A stretch of 58,216 nucleotides of DNA from Phycisphaerales bacterium. Its GTDB lineage: Bacteria; Planctomycetota; Phycisphaerae; Phycisphaerales; JAGLTS01. Within the stretch, counting starts at the first letter, position 1. The number at the start of each line of letters is the position of its first letter. The stretch lies in contig JAGLTS010000042.1 of NCBI GenBank assembly GCA_023135165.1, forward strand, positions 1 through 58,216. The letters are read 5' to 3'. Both the position numbers and the translations under genes were made by a program. Positions 43,710-52,442 of the stretch are shown piece after piece. Under the pieces are notes generated by a model. That model had not been told where the DNA came from. It saw only the letters and a list, made by a program, of their open reading frames with translations, and did not search any database.

Positions 43710-46103
43710 ATGCGGCTTGCTCTTCTTCTTTTATTGCCCCTCATCACAGCGCTGGGTTGCGCATCCCAACCGGGTTCGCGGAGCACAGGCAGCCGACTCA
43801 CACCCGTGTCATTCACCGATGTGCATGTCACCGGACAGTTCTGGGCTGATCGCATCGAGACGAACCGGCGCGTCACGATTCCCTACGAGTTCGACAAGTG
43901 CGACGAGACCGGCCGGCTGAGCAACTTCGCCAAGGCGGGCGGCTTGATGCCGGGTGAGTTCGAGGGGATCTACTACAACGACTCGGATGTATACAAGGTC
44001 ATCGAGGGCGCAGCGTATTCCCTCGCCGATCATCCGGATGCGGCGCTCGATGCGTACCTTGACGATCTGATCAAAAAGATCGCTGCGGCGCAGCAGCACA
44101 GCGGATATCTGAACACGTATTTCGCACTCGTTAAGCCGGATGAGAAGTGGACGAACCTGGCGCGCATGCACGAGCTGTATTGTGCTGGGCATCTCTTCGA
44201 AGCCGCGGTGGCGCACTACCAGGCAACGGGTAAACGATCACTGTTCGATGTGGCGATCAAACTTGCGGACCACATCGACTCGATCTTCGGCCCGGGTCAG
44301 CGACACGGAACGCCCGGCCATCAGGAAATCGAGATCGGACTGGTTAAGCTCTACCGCGTCACCGGCGAGCAGCGATACCTGGATCTGGCGAAGTTCTTCC
44401 TGGACGAGCGAGGCCATGCCCACGAGCGTGAGCTGTTCGGCCGATACGCGCAGGACCATAAGCCGGTCGTTGAGCAGACAACGCCGGTCGGCCACGCCGT
44501 TCGCGCCATGTACCTGTACTGCGGCATGGCGGATGTCGCGGCGCTGACCGGCGATGATGCGTACCTCGCTGCGCTCCATCGCATCTGGGATAGCGAAGTA
44601 CAAAGGAAGCTCTATATCACAGGCGGGATCGGCGCCAGACGGGAGGGCGAAGCGTTCGGCGAGGATTACGAACTTCCCAACGGCACCGCATACAACGAGA
44701 CGTGCGCCGCCATCGGCAACGCGCTGTGGAATCACCGCATGAACCTACTCTTCAGCGACGCAAAGTATGCCGACGTGCTGGAGCGGGTGATCTATAACGG
44801 GTTCCTCTCCGGCGTATCGCTCTCAGGCGATCGGTTCTTCTACCCCAACCCGCTCTCAAGCCCGGGCAGCTACCACCGCAGCCCGTGGTTCTCATGCTCG
44901 TGCTGCCCGGTCAACGTCGTGCGATTCCTGCCCTCGATCCCCGGCTACGTGTACGCCCATACCGATGATGCGGTGTATGTGAACCTTTACATCGCCTCAC
45001 AGGGTGAAGTAGCGCTGGCGGACAACACGATCACACTCGTGCAGGAGACGGATTACCCGTGGGACGGCGTGGTGAAGATCACCGTTCAGCCGAAGCGCGC
45101 AGGTGTATTCGACCTGGCGCTGCGCATCCCCGGCTGGGTGACAGGCTCGCCCGTTCCCAGCGATCTGTACGCATACTGCGACACCGGCGATGATGAGCCT
45201 GCGTGGAGCGTACATGTCAACGGTGAGGCGATCGAGCAACCAGACGTTGATCGAGGGTATGTGCATGTGAAGCGGCCATGGCAGGCCGGCGATACGGTCA
45301 CGCTCGACTTCCCGATGCCCGTCCGGTTCGTGACGGCGCATGAGCAAGTGCAGGCCGACCGTGGGCGCGTGGCGATGGAGCGCGGACCGATCGTATATTG
45401 CATCGAAGCGGCGGATACCGATGGGCACGTGCGGCATCTCTACCTTCCGCGCGATCCGAAGCTCACGCCTGAGCACCGCGCTGATCTGCTCGGCGGCGTC
45501 ACCGTGCTCAAGGGCGTCGCGATCGGTCGGCAGCGCGGCGATGACGGTTCGACTGAGGATGTGCCCGTGCCGTTCACAGCCGTGCCCTACGCTGTATGGG
45601 ATCATCGCGAGCCGGGCGAGATGGCAGTGTGGATTCCGATCGACCCAACGCTCGCCGAGATCATGCCCCAGCCGACGCTGGCGAGCACGAGTCAGCCGAG
45701 CACATCGCACTGTTTCGAGCATGACACGGTCATGGCGCTGAACGATCAGATCGAGCCGACCAGTTCGAGCGATCAGGCCATCCCTCGCCTCACGTGGTGG
45801 GACCATCTCGGGACCGAGGAATGGGCGAGGTACGACTTTCCCGAGCCGTGGCGGATCTCATACGCCGAGGTGTACTGGTTCGACGACACCGGCCGAGGGC
45901 AATGCCGACTGCCGGAGAGCTGGCGATTGCTCTACTTGGATGGTGATACGTGGAAGCCCGTCACCGGCGTATCGCCCTACGGCGTCGAGCCGAACACGTA
46001 CAACCGCGTGAACTTCGATCCGATCGAGACGACGGCTCTGCGCCTCGAAGTGAAACTGCAAGACGGATTCTCCGGCGGCATCCTTGAATGGCGGATCAAC
46101 TGA
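43710..46103 (+). CDS. GH127 beta-L-arabinofuranosidase-like lipoprotein
   Basis: 797 residues from the ATG at 43710, with GAGGAGG upstream; the ATG at 43692 is less likely. The lipobox is ITALGC. The alpha/alpha barrel carries the zinc-thiolate active site of the family: Glu330 and Cys332 in NETC, and Cys398-Cys399 in SCSCCPVN. In the Bifidobacterium enzyme HypBA1 the same residues bind zinc, and one cysteine is the nucleophile. It would release L-arabinofuranose or a related furanose from glycan or glycoprotein side chains. The stop overlaps the ATPase gene by 16 bases. A C-terminal jelly-roll-like region (about 690-797) is extra. Confidence 0.92.
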   Translation: MRLALLLLLPLITALGCASQPGSRSTGSRLTPVSFTDVHVTGQFWADRIETNRRVTIPYEFDKCDETGRLSNFAKAGGLMPGEFEGIYYNDSDVYKVIEGAAYSLADHPDAALDAYLDDLIKKIAAAQQHSGYLNTYFALVKPDEKWTNLARMHELYCAGHLFEAAVAHYQATGKRSLFDVAIKLADHIDSIFGPGQRHGTPGHQEIEIGLVKLYRVTGEQRYLDLAKFFLDERGHAHERELFGRYAQDHKPVVEQTTPVGHAVRAMYLYCGMADVAALTGDDAYLAALHRIWDSEVQRKLYITGGIGARREGEAFGEDYELPNGTAYNETCAAIGNALWNHRMNLLFSDAKYADVLERVIYNGFLSGVSLSGDRFFYPNPLSSPGSYHRSPWFSCSCCPVNVVRFLPSIPGYVYAHTDDAVYVNLYIASQGEVALADNTITLVQETDYPWDGVVKITVQPKRAGVFDLALRIPGWVTGSPVPSDLYAYCDTGDDEPAWSVHVNGEAIEQPDVDRGYVHVKRPWQAGDTVTLDFPMPVRFVTAHEQVQADRGRVAMERGPIVYCIEAADTDGHVRHLYLPRDPKLTPEHRADLLGGVTVLKGVAIGRQRGDDGSTEDVPVPFTAVPYAVWDHREPGEMAVWIPIDPTLAEIMPQPTLASTSQPSTSHCFEHDTVMALNDQIEPTSSSDQAIPRLTWWDHLGTEEWARYDFPEPWRISYAEVYWFDDTGRGQCRLPESWRLLYLDGDTWKPVTGVSPYGVEPNTYNRVNFDPIETTALRLEVKLQDGFSGGILEWRIN

Positions 46104-47641
46104 CCGGACAACCCGTCGCCCACCCGCCGCCGACGCCGCTGCTCGAAATGCGCAGCGTCACCAAGACGTTCCCCGGCGTCGCAGCGCTCGATCGTGTTGA
46201 CTTCACGCTGCGCGCAGGTGAAATCCACGCGCTGATGGGCGAGAACGGGGCGGGCAAGTCCACGCTCATCAAGGTGCTCACGGGCATCCACGCGCGCGAC
46301 GGGGGCGACATCCTGCTTGCGGGCAAACCCGTCGAGCCGCATTCGACGATCCAGGCGCAGAAGCTCGGCATCAGCACCGTCTATCAGGAAATCAACCTGA
46401 TCCCTGAACTCTCCGTCGCGGAAAATGTCTTCCTCGGCAGGCAACCGATGAAACTCGGCGCGATCCGTTGGCGCTCGATCCGGCGCGGGGCGGAGGCGGC
46501 GCTTGCTCGGCTGGATCTCTCAATCGACGTGACCCGCCCGCTCATCTCGTACTCGATGGCGATTCAGCAAATGGTCGCGATTGCCCGGGCGCTCGATGTC
46601 TCAGCCCGCATTCTGATTCTCGACGAGCCGACATCCAGCCTGGATGAGAACGAAGTGACGCAACTGTTCCGCGTGATGCGCCGCCTCAAGGATGGCGGGC
46701 TGGGCATCGTCTTCATCACGCATTTCATCGACCAGGTCTACGACGTTGCGGATCGCATCACCGTGCTGAGGAACGGCAGGCTCGTCGGCGCGTACGAGAC
46801 GGCGGAGCTTCCGCGGATTGAGCTGATCGCCAAGATGATCGGGCGGTCCGTGAGCGACGAGAGCGCGGCGGAAGCGCATCGGGAAACGGAGGCGGACTCG
46901 ACGGCAAAACAACCGTTCGTGCAAGTGCGCGGGCTTGGCAGACGCGGCGCGATCGCGCCCTTTGACCTGGATATCTTCCCCGGTGAAGTCGTCGGCATGG
47001 CGGGATTGCTCGGCTCGGGACGCACCGAGGCGGCCCGGCTGATCTTCGGACTCGATCGCGCGGATGCCGGCACGATGCGCATAGGCGGCGAGCCTGCGAA
47101 ACGCACATCCGTTCGGCGGGCGATCGCGCGCGGCTTCGGTTTCCTGCCCGAAGACCGCGGAAGGCAAGGGCTTGTCCCCGATCTCTCCCTGCGCGAGAAC
47201 ATCATCCTCGCGCTCCAAGCCAAGCGGGGCTGGCTGCGCACATTGTCTCGCGCGCGCCAGACCGAAATCGCTGAGCGGTTCATCAAAACTCTGAACATCG
47301 ACACGACCGACACGGACAAGCCGATTCGGCTGCTCAGCGGCGGCAATCAGCAGAAGGCGATCCTCGCCCGCTGGTTGGCGACGGAACCCGCGCTGCTCAT
47401 TCTCGACGAACCGACGCGTGGGATCGACGTCGGCGCCAAGGCGGAGATTCAACGGCTCATCGCAAGGCTTAGGCGGGACGGCATGGCGATCCTGTTCATC
47501 TCGTCGGAACTCGAAGAAGTCGTGCAAAGCAGCGGGCGCGTCATGGTCCTGCGCGACCGTGTGAAGGTGGCTGAACTGTGCGGGGAGGATGTGAACGAGG
47601 GGCGCATCATGCACACCATCGCGGAGGCGCACGTCGCATGA
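46088..47641 (+). CDS. ytfR: Sugar ABC transporter ATPase, double domain (YtfR/RbsA-like)
   Basis: 517 residues, with two fused ATPase halves. The first has Walker A GENGAGKST, Walker B ILDEPTSSL and the SYSMAIQQ signature region. The second, as usual in this family, has a degenerate P-loop (GLLGSGRTE) and keeps LSGGNQQK and ILDEPTRGIDV. It powers uptake of a monosaccharide through the permeases encoded next. The start lies inside the GH127 gene, and the stop overlaps the first permease by the four bases ATGA. Confidence 0.94.
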   Translation: MADQLTGQPVAHPPPTPLLEMRSVTKTFPGVAALDRVDFTLRAGEIHALMGENGAGKSTLIKVLTGIHARDGGDILLAGKPVEPHSTIQAQKLGISTVYQEINLIPELSVAENVFLGRQPMKLGAIRWRSIRRGAEAALARLDLSIDVTRPLISYSMAIQQMVAIARALDVSARILILDEPTSSLDENEVTQLFRVMRRLKDGGLGIVFITHFIDQVYDVADRITVLRNGRLVGAYETAELPRIELIAKMIGRSVSDESAAEAHRETEADSTAKQPFVQVRGLGRRGAIAPFDLDIFPGEVVGMAGLLGSGRTEAARLIFGLDRADAGTMRIGGEPAKRTSVRRAIARGFGFLPEDRGRQGLVPDLSLRENIILALQAKRGWLRTLSRARQTEIAERFIKTLNIDTTDTDKPIRLLSGGNQQKAILARWLATEPALLILDEPTRGIDVGAKAEIQRLIARLRRDGMAILFISSELEEVVQSSGRVMVLRDRVKVAELCGEDVNEGRIMHTIAEAHVA

Positions 47642-48678
47642 GCAAGACGCCTGTCACATCGTCGCGCGCTCCCGTGCCGAGGATCGTCTGGCCGATCATC
47701 GCCCTTGCGCTCGTGCTCGGGTTCAATCTGCTGTTTACGCACGGCTTTTGCCAGATCGAGGTGCGCGATGGCCGACTGTACGGCAGCCTGATCGACATCA
47801 TCGACCGTGCCGGACCCGTCATGCTCGTGTCGATCGGGATGACGCTCGTCATCGCCACCGCGGGCATCGACCTCTCCGTCGGGGCGGTGATGGCGATCGC
47901 CGGGGCTGTCGCTGCGGGGCTTGTGGCGCAGCCGGACTACTCCGTCCTGTCGAACTTCGATGTGGGTGGATCGTTCGTGATCGCGGCGGTTGCAGCGCTT
48001 CTCATCTCCGCCATCGCGGGGGCGGGCAACGGCACGCTCGTCGCCATCTGCGGTGTTCAACCGATCGTCGCCACGCTCATTCTCATGGTGGCTGGGCGAG
48101 GCGTCGCGCAGCTTCTCACCAGCGGGCAGATCATCACGTTTGAAAACGAATCATTCGCATACCTCGGCAACGGGTTCCTGCTCGCCCTACCCGTCACCGT
48201 CAGCATCGTGCTCGTCGTGTTCATCATCGTCAGCCTGCTCACGCGCAAGACGGCGTTGGGCCTGTTCGTCGAAGCGGTCGGCGGGAACCCCGTCGCCAGC
48301 CGACATGCCGGCCTGCGATCCGGCGCGGTGAAGATCGCCGTCTACACCGTGTGCGGACTCCTGGCCGGTCTTGCCGGGCTGATCGCCGCTGCCGACATCA
48401 AGGCTGCCGACGCGAACAACGCAGGCCTGTACATCGAGCTGGACGCCATCCTCGCCGTCGTCATCGGCGGGACGGCGCTGACCGGTGGACGCTTCTCACT
48501 CGCCGGGTCGATCATCGGCGCGCTGCTCATCCAAGCACTGACCACCACGATTCTCAGCAGGGGCGTGCCCGTCGAGTACACGCTCGTCGTCAAGGGCGCG
48601 GTCGTCATCGCCGTCTGCCTGCTCCAGGCTGAACGCTTCCGAAGCATGTTCCTTCACGTCGTGCGGAGGCGGACTTGA
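47638..48678 (+). CDS. ytfT: Sugar ABC transporter permease (YtfT-like)
   Basis: 346 residues from the ATG at 47638, which overlaps the ATPase stop. There are about nine TM segments. The family signature is visible as GMTLVIATAGIDLSVGAVMA near residue 60 and IGGTALTGGRFSLAGSIIGA near 280. It forms the membrane channel together with the second permease. Two separate permease genes after one double ATPase is the arrangement of the E. coli galactofuranose system (ytfQRT-yjfF). The stop overlaps the next start by four bases. Confidence 0.93.
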   Translation: MSKTPVTSSRAPVPRIVWPIIALALVLGFNLLFTHGFCQIEVRDGRLYGSLIDIIDRAGPVMLVSIGMTLVIATAGIDLSVGAVMAIAGAVAAGLVAQPDYSVLSNFDVGGSFVIAAVAALLISAIAGAGNGTLVAICGVQPIVATLILMVAGRGVAQLLTSGQIITFENESFAYLGNGFLLALPVTVSIVLVVFIIVSLLTRKTALGLFVEAVGGNPVASRHAGLRSGAVKIAVYTVCGLLAGLAGLIAAADIKAADANNAGLYIELDAILAVVIGGTALTGGRFSLAGSIIGALLIQALTTTILSRGVPVEYTLVVKGAVVIAVCLLQAERFRSMFLHVVRRRT

Positions 48679-49688
48679 TGATCGCGCGCCTGATGCGACA
48701 GTACGGCACGCTCGCGGCGACGGCGGTCGTCTGCGCGCTGCTCTATGTCATCGCCGGCGTTCGCTACGAGTACTTCTTCTCATGGCGCGTGTTCTTCGCG
48801 TTCTTCTCGGATAACGCATTCCTCGGCATCGCAGCGGTCGGCATGACGTTCGTCATCCTGTCAGGCGGCATCGACCTTTCCGTCGGCGCGATGATCGGCT
48901 GCGCGAGCATCATCATCGCCACGCTCGTCGAGGTCGCGGGGTGGCATCCCGCAATGGCGGTGCTCTGCGTGCTCGTGCTGGGCACGCTCTTCGGCGCGTC
49001 GATGGGCGGGCTTATCCACCGCTTCGCCCTGCCGCCGTTCATCGTCACGCTGGCGGGCATGTTCCTCGCGCGGGGTGTCGGTTTTGTCGTTCATCAAGAG
49101 TCCATCTCGATCGAGCACCAATTCTATCCGGCGATACTCGATCTGCCCGCCGGGCTGGCGAGGGCGGCGCATCTTTCCGACGACGCGGCGCAGCTTGTCG
49201 GGCTGTTCGTCCAGCCCACAGCGGTCGTCTTTCTACTCGTGCTTGCCGTGGGGATCTATCTCGCACACATGACGCGCTTCGGCCGAAACACATACGCGGT
49301 CGGCGGCAGCGAGGACTCAGCCTTGCTCATGGGCCTGCCCGTCGGACGGACGAAGGTGCAGGTCTACGCGCTGAGCGGTTTCTGCTCGGCGCTCGCCGGG
49401 GCGGTGTACACGCTCTATACGTTCTCCGGCAACCCGACTGCGGGAACAATGCTCGAACTCGACGCGATCGCAGCAGTCGTGATCGGCGGGACGCTCCTGA
49501 CCGGCGGCGTCGGCTACGTGGCGGGAACGCTCTTGGGCGTCCTGATCTTCGGCATCATCCAGACCGCGATCAACTTCGACGGCTCACTCAGCTCCTGGTG
49601 GACGCGCATCGCCATCGGCTTCCTGCTGCTTATCTTCATCCTCCTGCAGCGCCTCCTCCAACGAACGCTCGGCAATGCCAGCACGTAG
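48675..49688 (+). CDS. yjfF: Sugar ABC transporter permease (YjfF-like)
   Basis: 337 residues with about nine TM segments. Motifs are GMTFVILSGGIDLSVGAMIG, YAVGGSEDSALLMGLPVGRT and IGGTLLTGGVGYVAGTLLGV. It is the partner of the preceding permease, coupled through ATGA. It ends the operon; a REP-like repeat begins 18 bases after its stop and may help end or stabilise the transcript. Confidence 0.93.
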   Translation: MMIARLMRQYGTLAATAVVCALLYVIAGVRYEYFFSWRVFFAFFSDNAFLGIAAVGMTFVILSGGIDLSVGAMIGCASIIIATLVEVAGWHPAMAVLCVLVLGTLFGASMGGLIHRFALPPFIVTLAGMFLARGVGFVVHQESISIEHQFYPAILDLPAGLARAAHLSDDAAQLVGLFVQPTAVVFLLVLAVGIYLAHMTRFGRNTYAVGGSEDSALLMGLPVGRTKVQVYALSGFCSALAGAVYTLYTFSGNPTAGTMLELDAIAAVVIGGTLLTGGVGYVAGTLLGVLIFGIIQTAINFDGSLSSWWTRIAIGFLLLIFILLQRLLQRTLGNAST

Positions 49689-49705
49689 TCCTGTAAAGCC
49701 GCGAC

Positions 49706-49817
49706 GTGTAGCGAGCCGCCGCGTCCCCGCGAGCGGGCTGCCGCGAAGTGCGCAGGCGCGCGACTGCTGCACAACGTACGTACCGCTGGCGACCCCCACA
49801 GGACGCTGCGGCTCGCT
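49706..49817. repeat. REP-like palindromic repeat, copy 3 (right flank of RAYT)
   Basis: It reads GTGTAGCGAGCCGCCGCGTC at the start and GGACGCTGCGGCTCGCT at the end, imperfectly complementary. The middle GCGCAGGCGCGCGACTGCTG and ACGTACCGCTGGCG are shared, base for base over most of their length, with the copy at 50336. Both copies are in the same orientation. Confidence 0.92.
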
Positions 49818-49838
49818 GGGGATCGCTGGGGGTCGTGG

Positions 49839-50327
49839 TCAGGTGCGCTGTTGCTCGATGTAGTCCCATGCATTTCTCAGGTAGGACTCATCTCGCACTG
49901 GGATGTTTGATCCTTGTCTCGCCCACCATGTGACGCCCGATCTCGCGAAGTGCTCGTCGAGCGCCTGCGTCAGCCAGCGTTTGAGCAGGCGTCGAACACG
50001 TTCGCCGTGGACCGCTGAATCCGCGTCGAGCAGGATGTGAATGTGATTCGAGGCTGCGGCGCACGTGCGATACCGCCAGCCGCCTCGTTCGCAGAGTGAG
50101 GGAACGATCTCTTGAACAAACGCTTGCTGCTCGGCTGTGAAGTAGACGGGAGCATCGCGCATCTGTCCCTTGGCGCGCGACTCAACGCATGGATCAGGCG
50201 TGATAAACGGTTCGCCTCGCTTGTTCTGTCTGCGATCAACGGCGGGTCTGGACCCGCCGGGGAGGCGCGTGCCGTAGGTGCCGAACGTGATGTGCCACGT
50301 TGTGCGATGAGGATTGAGGCGATGCAT
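49839..50327 (-). CDS. REP-associated tyrosine transposase (RAYT, IS200/Y1 type)
   Basis: 162 residues from the ATG at 50327; the open frame upstream to 50516 runs through the flanking repeat and is not coding. The Y1 transposase fold shows the first strand TTWHITFGTYGTRLPG, the HUH motif NHIHILL (His95 and His97) and candidate catalytic tyrosines Tyr149 and Tyr156 in the C-terminal helix SYLRNAWDYIEQQ. RAYTs are domesticated relatives of IS200/IS605 transposases that nick and move REP hairpins. The gene lies between two copies of the same palindromic repeat (49706 and 50336), the classic RAYT arrangement. Confidence 0.9.
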   Translation of the reverse strand: MHRLNPHRTTWHITFGTYGTRLPGGSRPAVDRRQNKRGEPFITPDPCVESRAKGQMRDAPVYFTAEQQAFVQEIVPSLCERGGWRYRTCAAASNHIHILLDADSAVHGERVRRLLKRWLTQALDEHFARSGVTWWARQGSNIPVRDESYLRNAWDYIEQQRT

Positions 50328-50335
50328 GATGTCGA

Positions 50336-50439
50336 GTGTAGCGAGCCGCCGCGTCCCCGCGAGCGGACCCTTATGAACTGCGCAGGCGCGCGACTGCTGC
50401 ACGACGAACGTACCGCTGGCGGGGACGCCGCGGCTCGCT
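50336..50439. repeat. REP-like palindromic repeat, copy 4 (left flank of RAYT)
   Basis: About 104 bases with nearly complementary ends (AGCGAGCCGCCGCGTCCCCG and GGGGACGCCGCGGCTCGCT, two mismatches), so the whole element can fold back. It starts 9 bases upstream of the RAYT start codon. Confidence 0.92.
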
Positions 50440-50487
50440 CCACTGCTGCTCGCTGAAAATGGTGCCGGAGGCCACTCGGTAATTACG

Positions 50488-50526
50488 AAAAAAGGGCCGC
50501 CTGAAGGGGTCTTCAAGCGGTCCTTG
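50488..50526 (-). terminator. Rho-independent terminator of the candidate ncRNA
   Basis: On the minus strand a 15-bp stem (AAGGACCGCTTGAAG with CTTCAGGCGGCCCTT, one mismatch and one G-U) closes a short loop and runs into six T residues. No protein gene ends here, which points to a non-coding transcript arriving from the right. Confidence 0.85.
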
Positions 50527-50818
50527 TGACGCCGGACGCACGTCGCTTCTGCCTGACGGGGCAGTTCCCTCTTACCCGGGAGTCAAACGACTCCAACGCC
50601 CCTGGTCATTGACGTCCGACGGCTCGATCCGCGCAGCGTCCTCACAGCAACCGTCGGCGAAGATGCTTTACACACGTCGCGCCTGCGGGAGGCTGAACGG
50701 GCGCAGCCGGCACAGCCGAGCTGACGCACGTACAACCGGCGCAACAGCATCGCATGTTCGCCGAGGCTTCAAGTTGTCTGGGTCAAGTTGGTCCCTGTGC
50801 AAAGGATCTGACTGACCA
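50488..50818 (-). ncRNA. Candidate structured non-coding RNA, family unknown
   Basis: This roughly 330-base segment has no credible reading frame but strong pairing. One long rod pairs TCGGCGAAGATGCT (50654-50667) with AGCATCGCATGTTCGCCGA (50746-50764) around a CATGC bulge. It continues with GTCGCGCC (50676-50683) against GGCGCAAC (50738-50745). Further hairpins are GGAGTC/GACTCC (50579-50594) and CTGCC/GGCAG (50549-50564). On the minus strand a possible promoter (TTGCGT at 50846-50851, TAGCTT at 50824-50829, 16-base spacer) precedes it and a terminator ends it at 50488. It lacks the diagnostic motifs of RNase P, tmRNA and SRP RNA. Size and rod shape recall 6S RNA, but I cannot assign it. Confidence 0.5.
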
Positions 50819-50921
50819 CACACAAGCTACTCCAATTCGCCCACAACGCAAGCTCGAAATCCATAATCCGTTGCGGAAGTCGAACTAAGATGGGAATCTC
50901 AGCCGCTACGGGCGTGCGGAG

Positions 50922-51722
50922 TCATGGGACAAGCATCAGCCGGCTCGGCGCAAGGCCGCGGTCCTTGCCCATTTCCTTGATGCGGATGCGCTTTCCGTTC
51001 ACCGCCCGGTAGGGGTGGCGGAGTCGAAGTTCTCGGACCAGAGGTCCGAACCCCGGTGCGGATAGATCGACCTGGCTGTCCTCCAGCACGCCGATCGTGA
51101 CGCTGCTGCGGTGCGGGCCGTGGTAGAAGAAGGCCTGCTCACCGTTCCGCCGGTACACGGCGACGGCCTCCTCAGCCGACCGCATGGCAAGCTCGCGGTC
51201 CGGATCGTCGTAGACGCCGACCTCCACTGTGTAGAGCCTGACACCTTCGCCGTGCAGTTCGCGAACGTGCCCCAGGCTGTACGCCGGGTTGCCCAGGGCG
51301 GGCATCTCCGAGCTGGGCGGCACGAGGAACGCGAGTATGAACGGCTGGCGGTTGTCGATCCTGATGTGCCGAATCCGCTCAAGCTCGCCGGCAGCTTCCT
51401 GGCGCGATGGGTACCGCCCGAAGAACAGGATCGTGTGATCCTCCTCCGTGTCGATCCAGGCATCGCGCAGACCGTGGACGGCAGCAAGTGTGTCTCGCAC
51501 CTGCGCAGCAGCGGCTTCGTGGTTGGCCTGGCTGAACGTCGCGATGGCGATCGACCAGCCGATACGCTGGGCGGGATCACCTTCAGTCGAAGGGGAGAAG
51601 ACCTCAGCGATCTCCGCTGGGTCGTACGTTGAGGTCGATGACGTGCTCGGGGCACAGCCCGGTATGACGAGGATGACGGCAAGCAGGATCGGCGCCAGGC
51701 ACGTGAGGATGCGCCTCGCCAT
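50922..51722 (-). CDS. Lipoprotein with SPOR-like repeats, function unknown
   Basis: 266 residues from the ATG at 51722. The lipobox is LVIPGC. The mature part holds two similar alpha/beta units (IGWSIAIATFSQ...TILFFGRYPSRQEAAGELER and LYTVEVGVYDDPD...AFFYHGPHRSSVTIGV), which resemble SPOR-type folds in the pattern of strand, helix and GRYPSxxEA turn. SPOR domains bind denuded peptidoglycan, but the match is by pattern only. The gene is single and divergent from flgM. Confidence 0.6.
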   Translation of the reverse strand: MARRILTCLAPILLAVILVIPGCAPSTSSTSTYDPAEIAEVFSPSTEGDPAQRIGWSIAIATFSQANHEAAAAQVRDTLAAVHGLRDAWIDTEEDHTILFFGRYPSRQEAAGELERIRHIRIDNRQPFILAFLVPPSSEMPALGNPAYSLGHVRELHGEGVRLYTVEVGVYDDPDRELAMRSAEEAVAVYRRNGEQAFFYHGPHRSSVTIGVLEDSQVDLSAPGFGPLVRELRLRHPYRAVNGKRIRIKEMGKDRGLAPSRLMLVP

Positions 51723-52061
51723 TGTGCAGCGGGTGTTGGCTGAGCATCGCGTGAGAGCAATCGTGAGCATGAATCACCTTATGAGATGAGAAATCGCGTT
51801 TCCGCTGTGCGGTCGGTCACCGGTTTCCTCGGGCGCCCAGGGTGCTGACAGGCCGTTGCGGAACGGAATCGGCCGGTACGGAGAAAGGTTCAAGCGGCGC
51901 GCCCGCAGAGCACGATAATACCAACGCACCCAGCCTGTGAAGGGTGCCACGAACGTTGGGCCTGCCTCGTTGCACATGCGGGTCGGCCTTCCCCGAAATG
52001 GGATACGTCACGTCCGTTACCCAGTGCGGGCGTCACCACTTGAGAGAGCGTCCATCAAGCA
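51723..52061. other. Divergent regulatory interval
   Basis: 339 bases between the lipoprotein (minus) and flgM (plus), with no supported gene. A sequence TGCCACGAACGTTGG near 51950 resembles a sigma-54 site but lacks the GG and GC dinucleotides that define it. No other site stands out. Confidence 0.4.
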
Positions 52062-52334
52062 ATGAGTGATATCTCTCCGATCACCGGGAACTCGTACAAC
52101 CAACCGCTGCCGTCCACCCATCGCACGGCTCCGGGGACCGAGCACCCACACCGGGGACCCGACGAGGTCCAGTTGTCCGACCGTGCTCGATACCTCGCCC
52201 GCGTGCAGCGCGAGCCGGGTGTCCGACACGAGCTGGTCGAACGGGTGAGGACCGAGATCGACGCCGGTCGATACGAAACCGACGAGCGGATCGACATTGC
52301 CGTCAAGCGATTGGGGCTTGACATTCTCGCCTGA
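52062..52334 (+). CDS. flgM: FlgM-like anti-sigma-28 factor
   Basis: 90 residues. The conserved C-terminal pattern is present: DEVQLSDRARYLARVQREPG, then VRHELVERVRTEIDAGRYET and DERIDIAVKRLGLDIL, as in FlgM, which holds the flagellar sigma factor FliA until the hook is complete. The N-terminal 40 residues are disordered, as usual. No other flagellar gene is in the window. A PilZ gene is convergent just downstream, consistent with a motility theme. Confidence 0.85.
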   Translation: MSDISPITGNSYNQPLPSTHRTAPGTEHPHRGPDEVQLSDRARYLARVQREPGVRHELVERVRTEIDAGRYETDERIDIAVKRLGLDILA

Positions 52335-52442
52335 CACATGTTGTTGGGGGGTGCCGTGTGGCGCTGCGGGTCTTCGGCATGAGGATGTGATGCGCGCATG
52401 TCCCGCGCCCGGTTGCCAGGCTCGCAGTCCGCTGCTGCGCAG

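Noticed and set aside
50488-50818. RNase P RNA, tmRNA or SRP RNA
   Set aside because: No GAGGAAAGTCC-type core, no tRNA-like ends with a tag frame, and no GGAAGCAGCC-type SRP loop were found.
51940-51965. Sigma-54-like promoter upstream of flgM
   Set aside because: The sequence lacks the invariant GG at -24 and GC at -12, so the resemblance is not enough.
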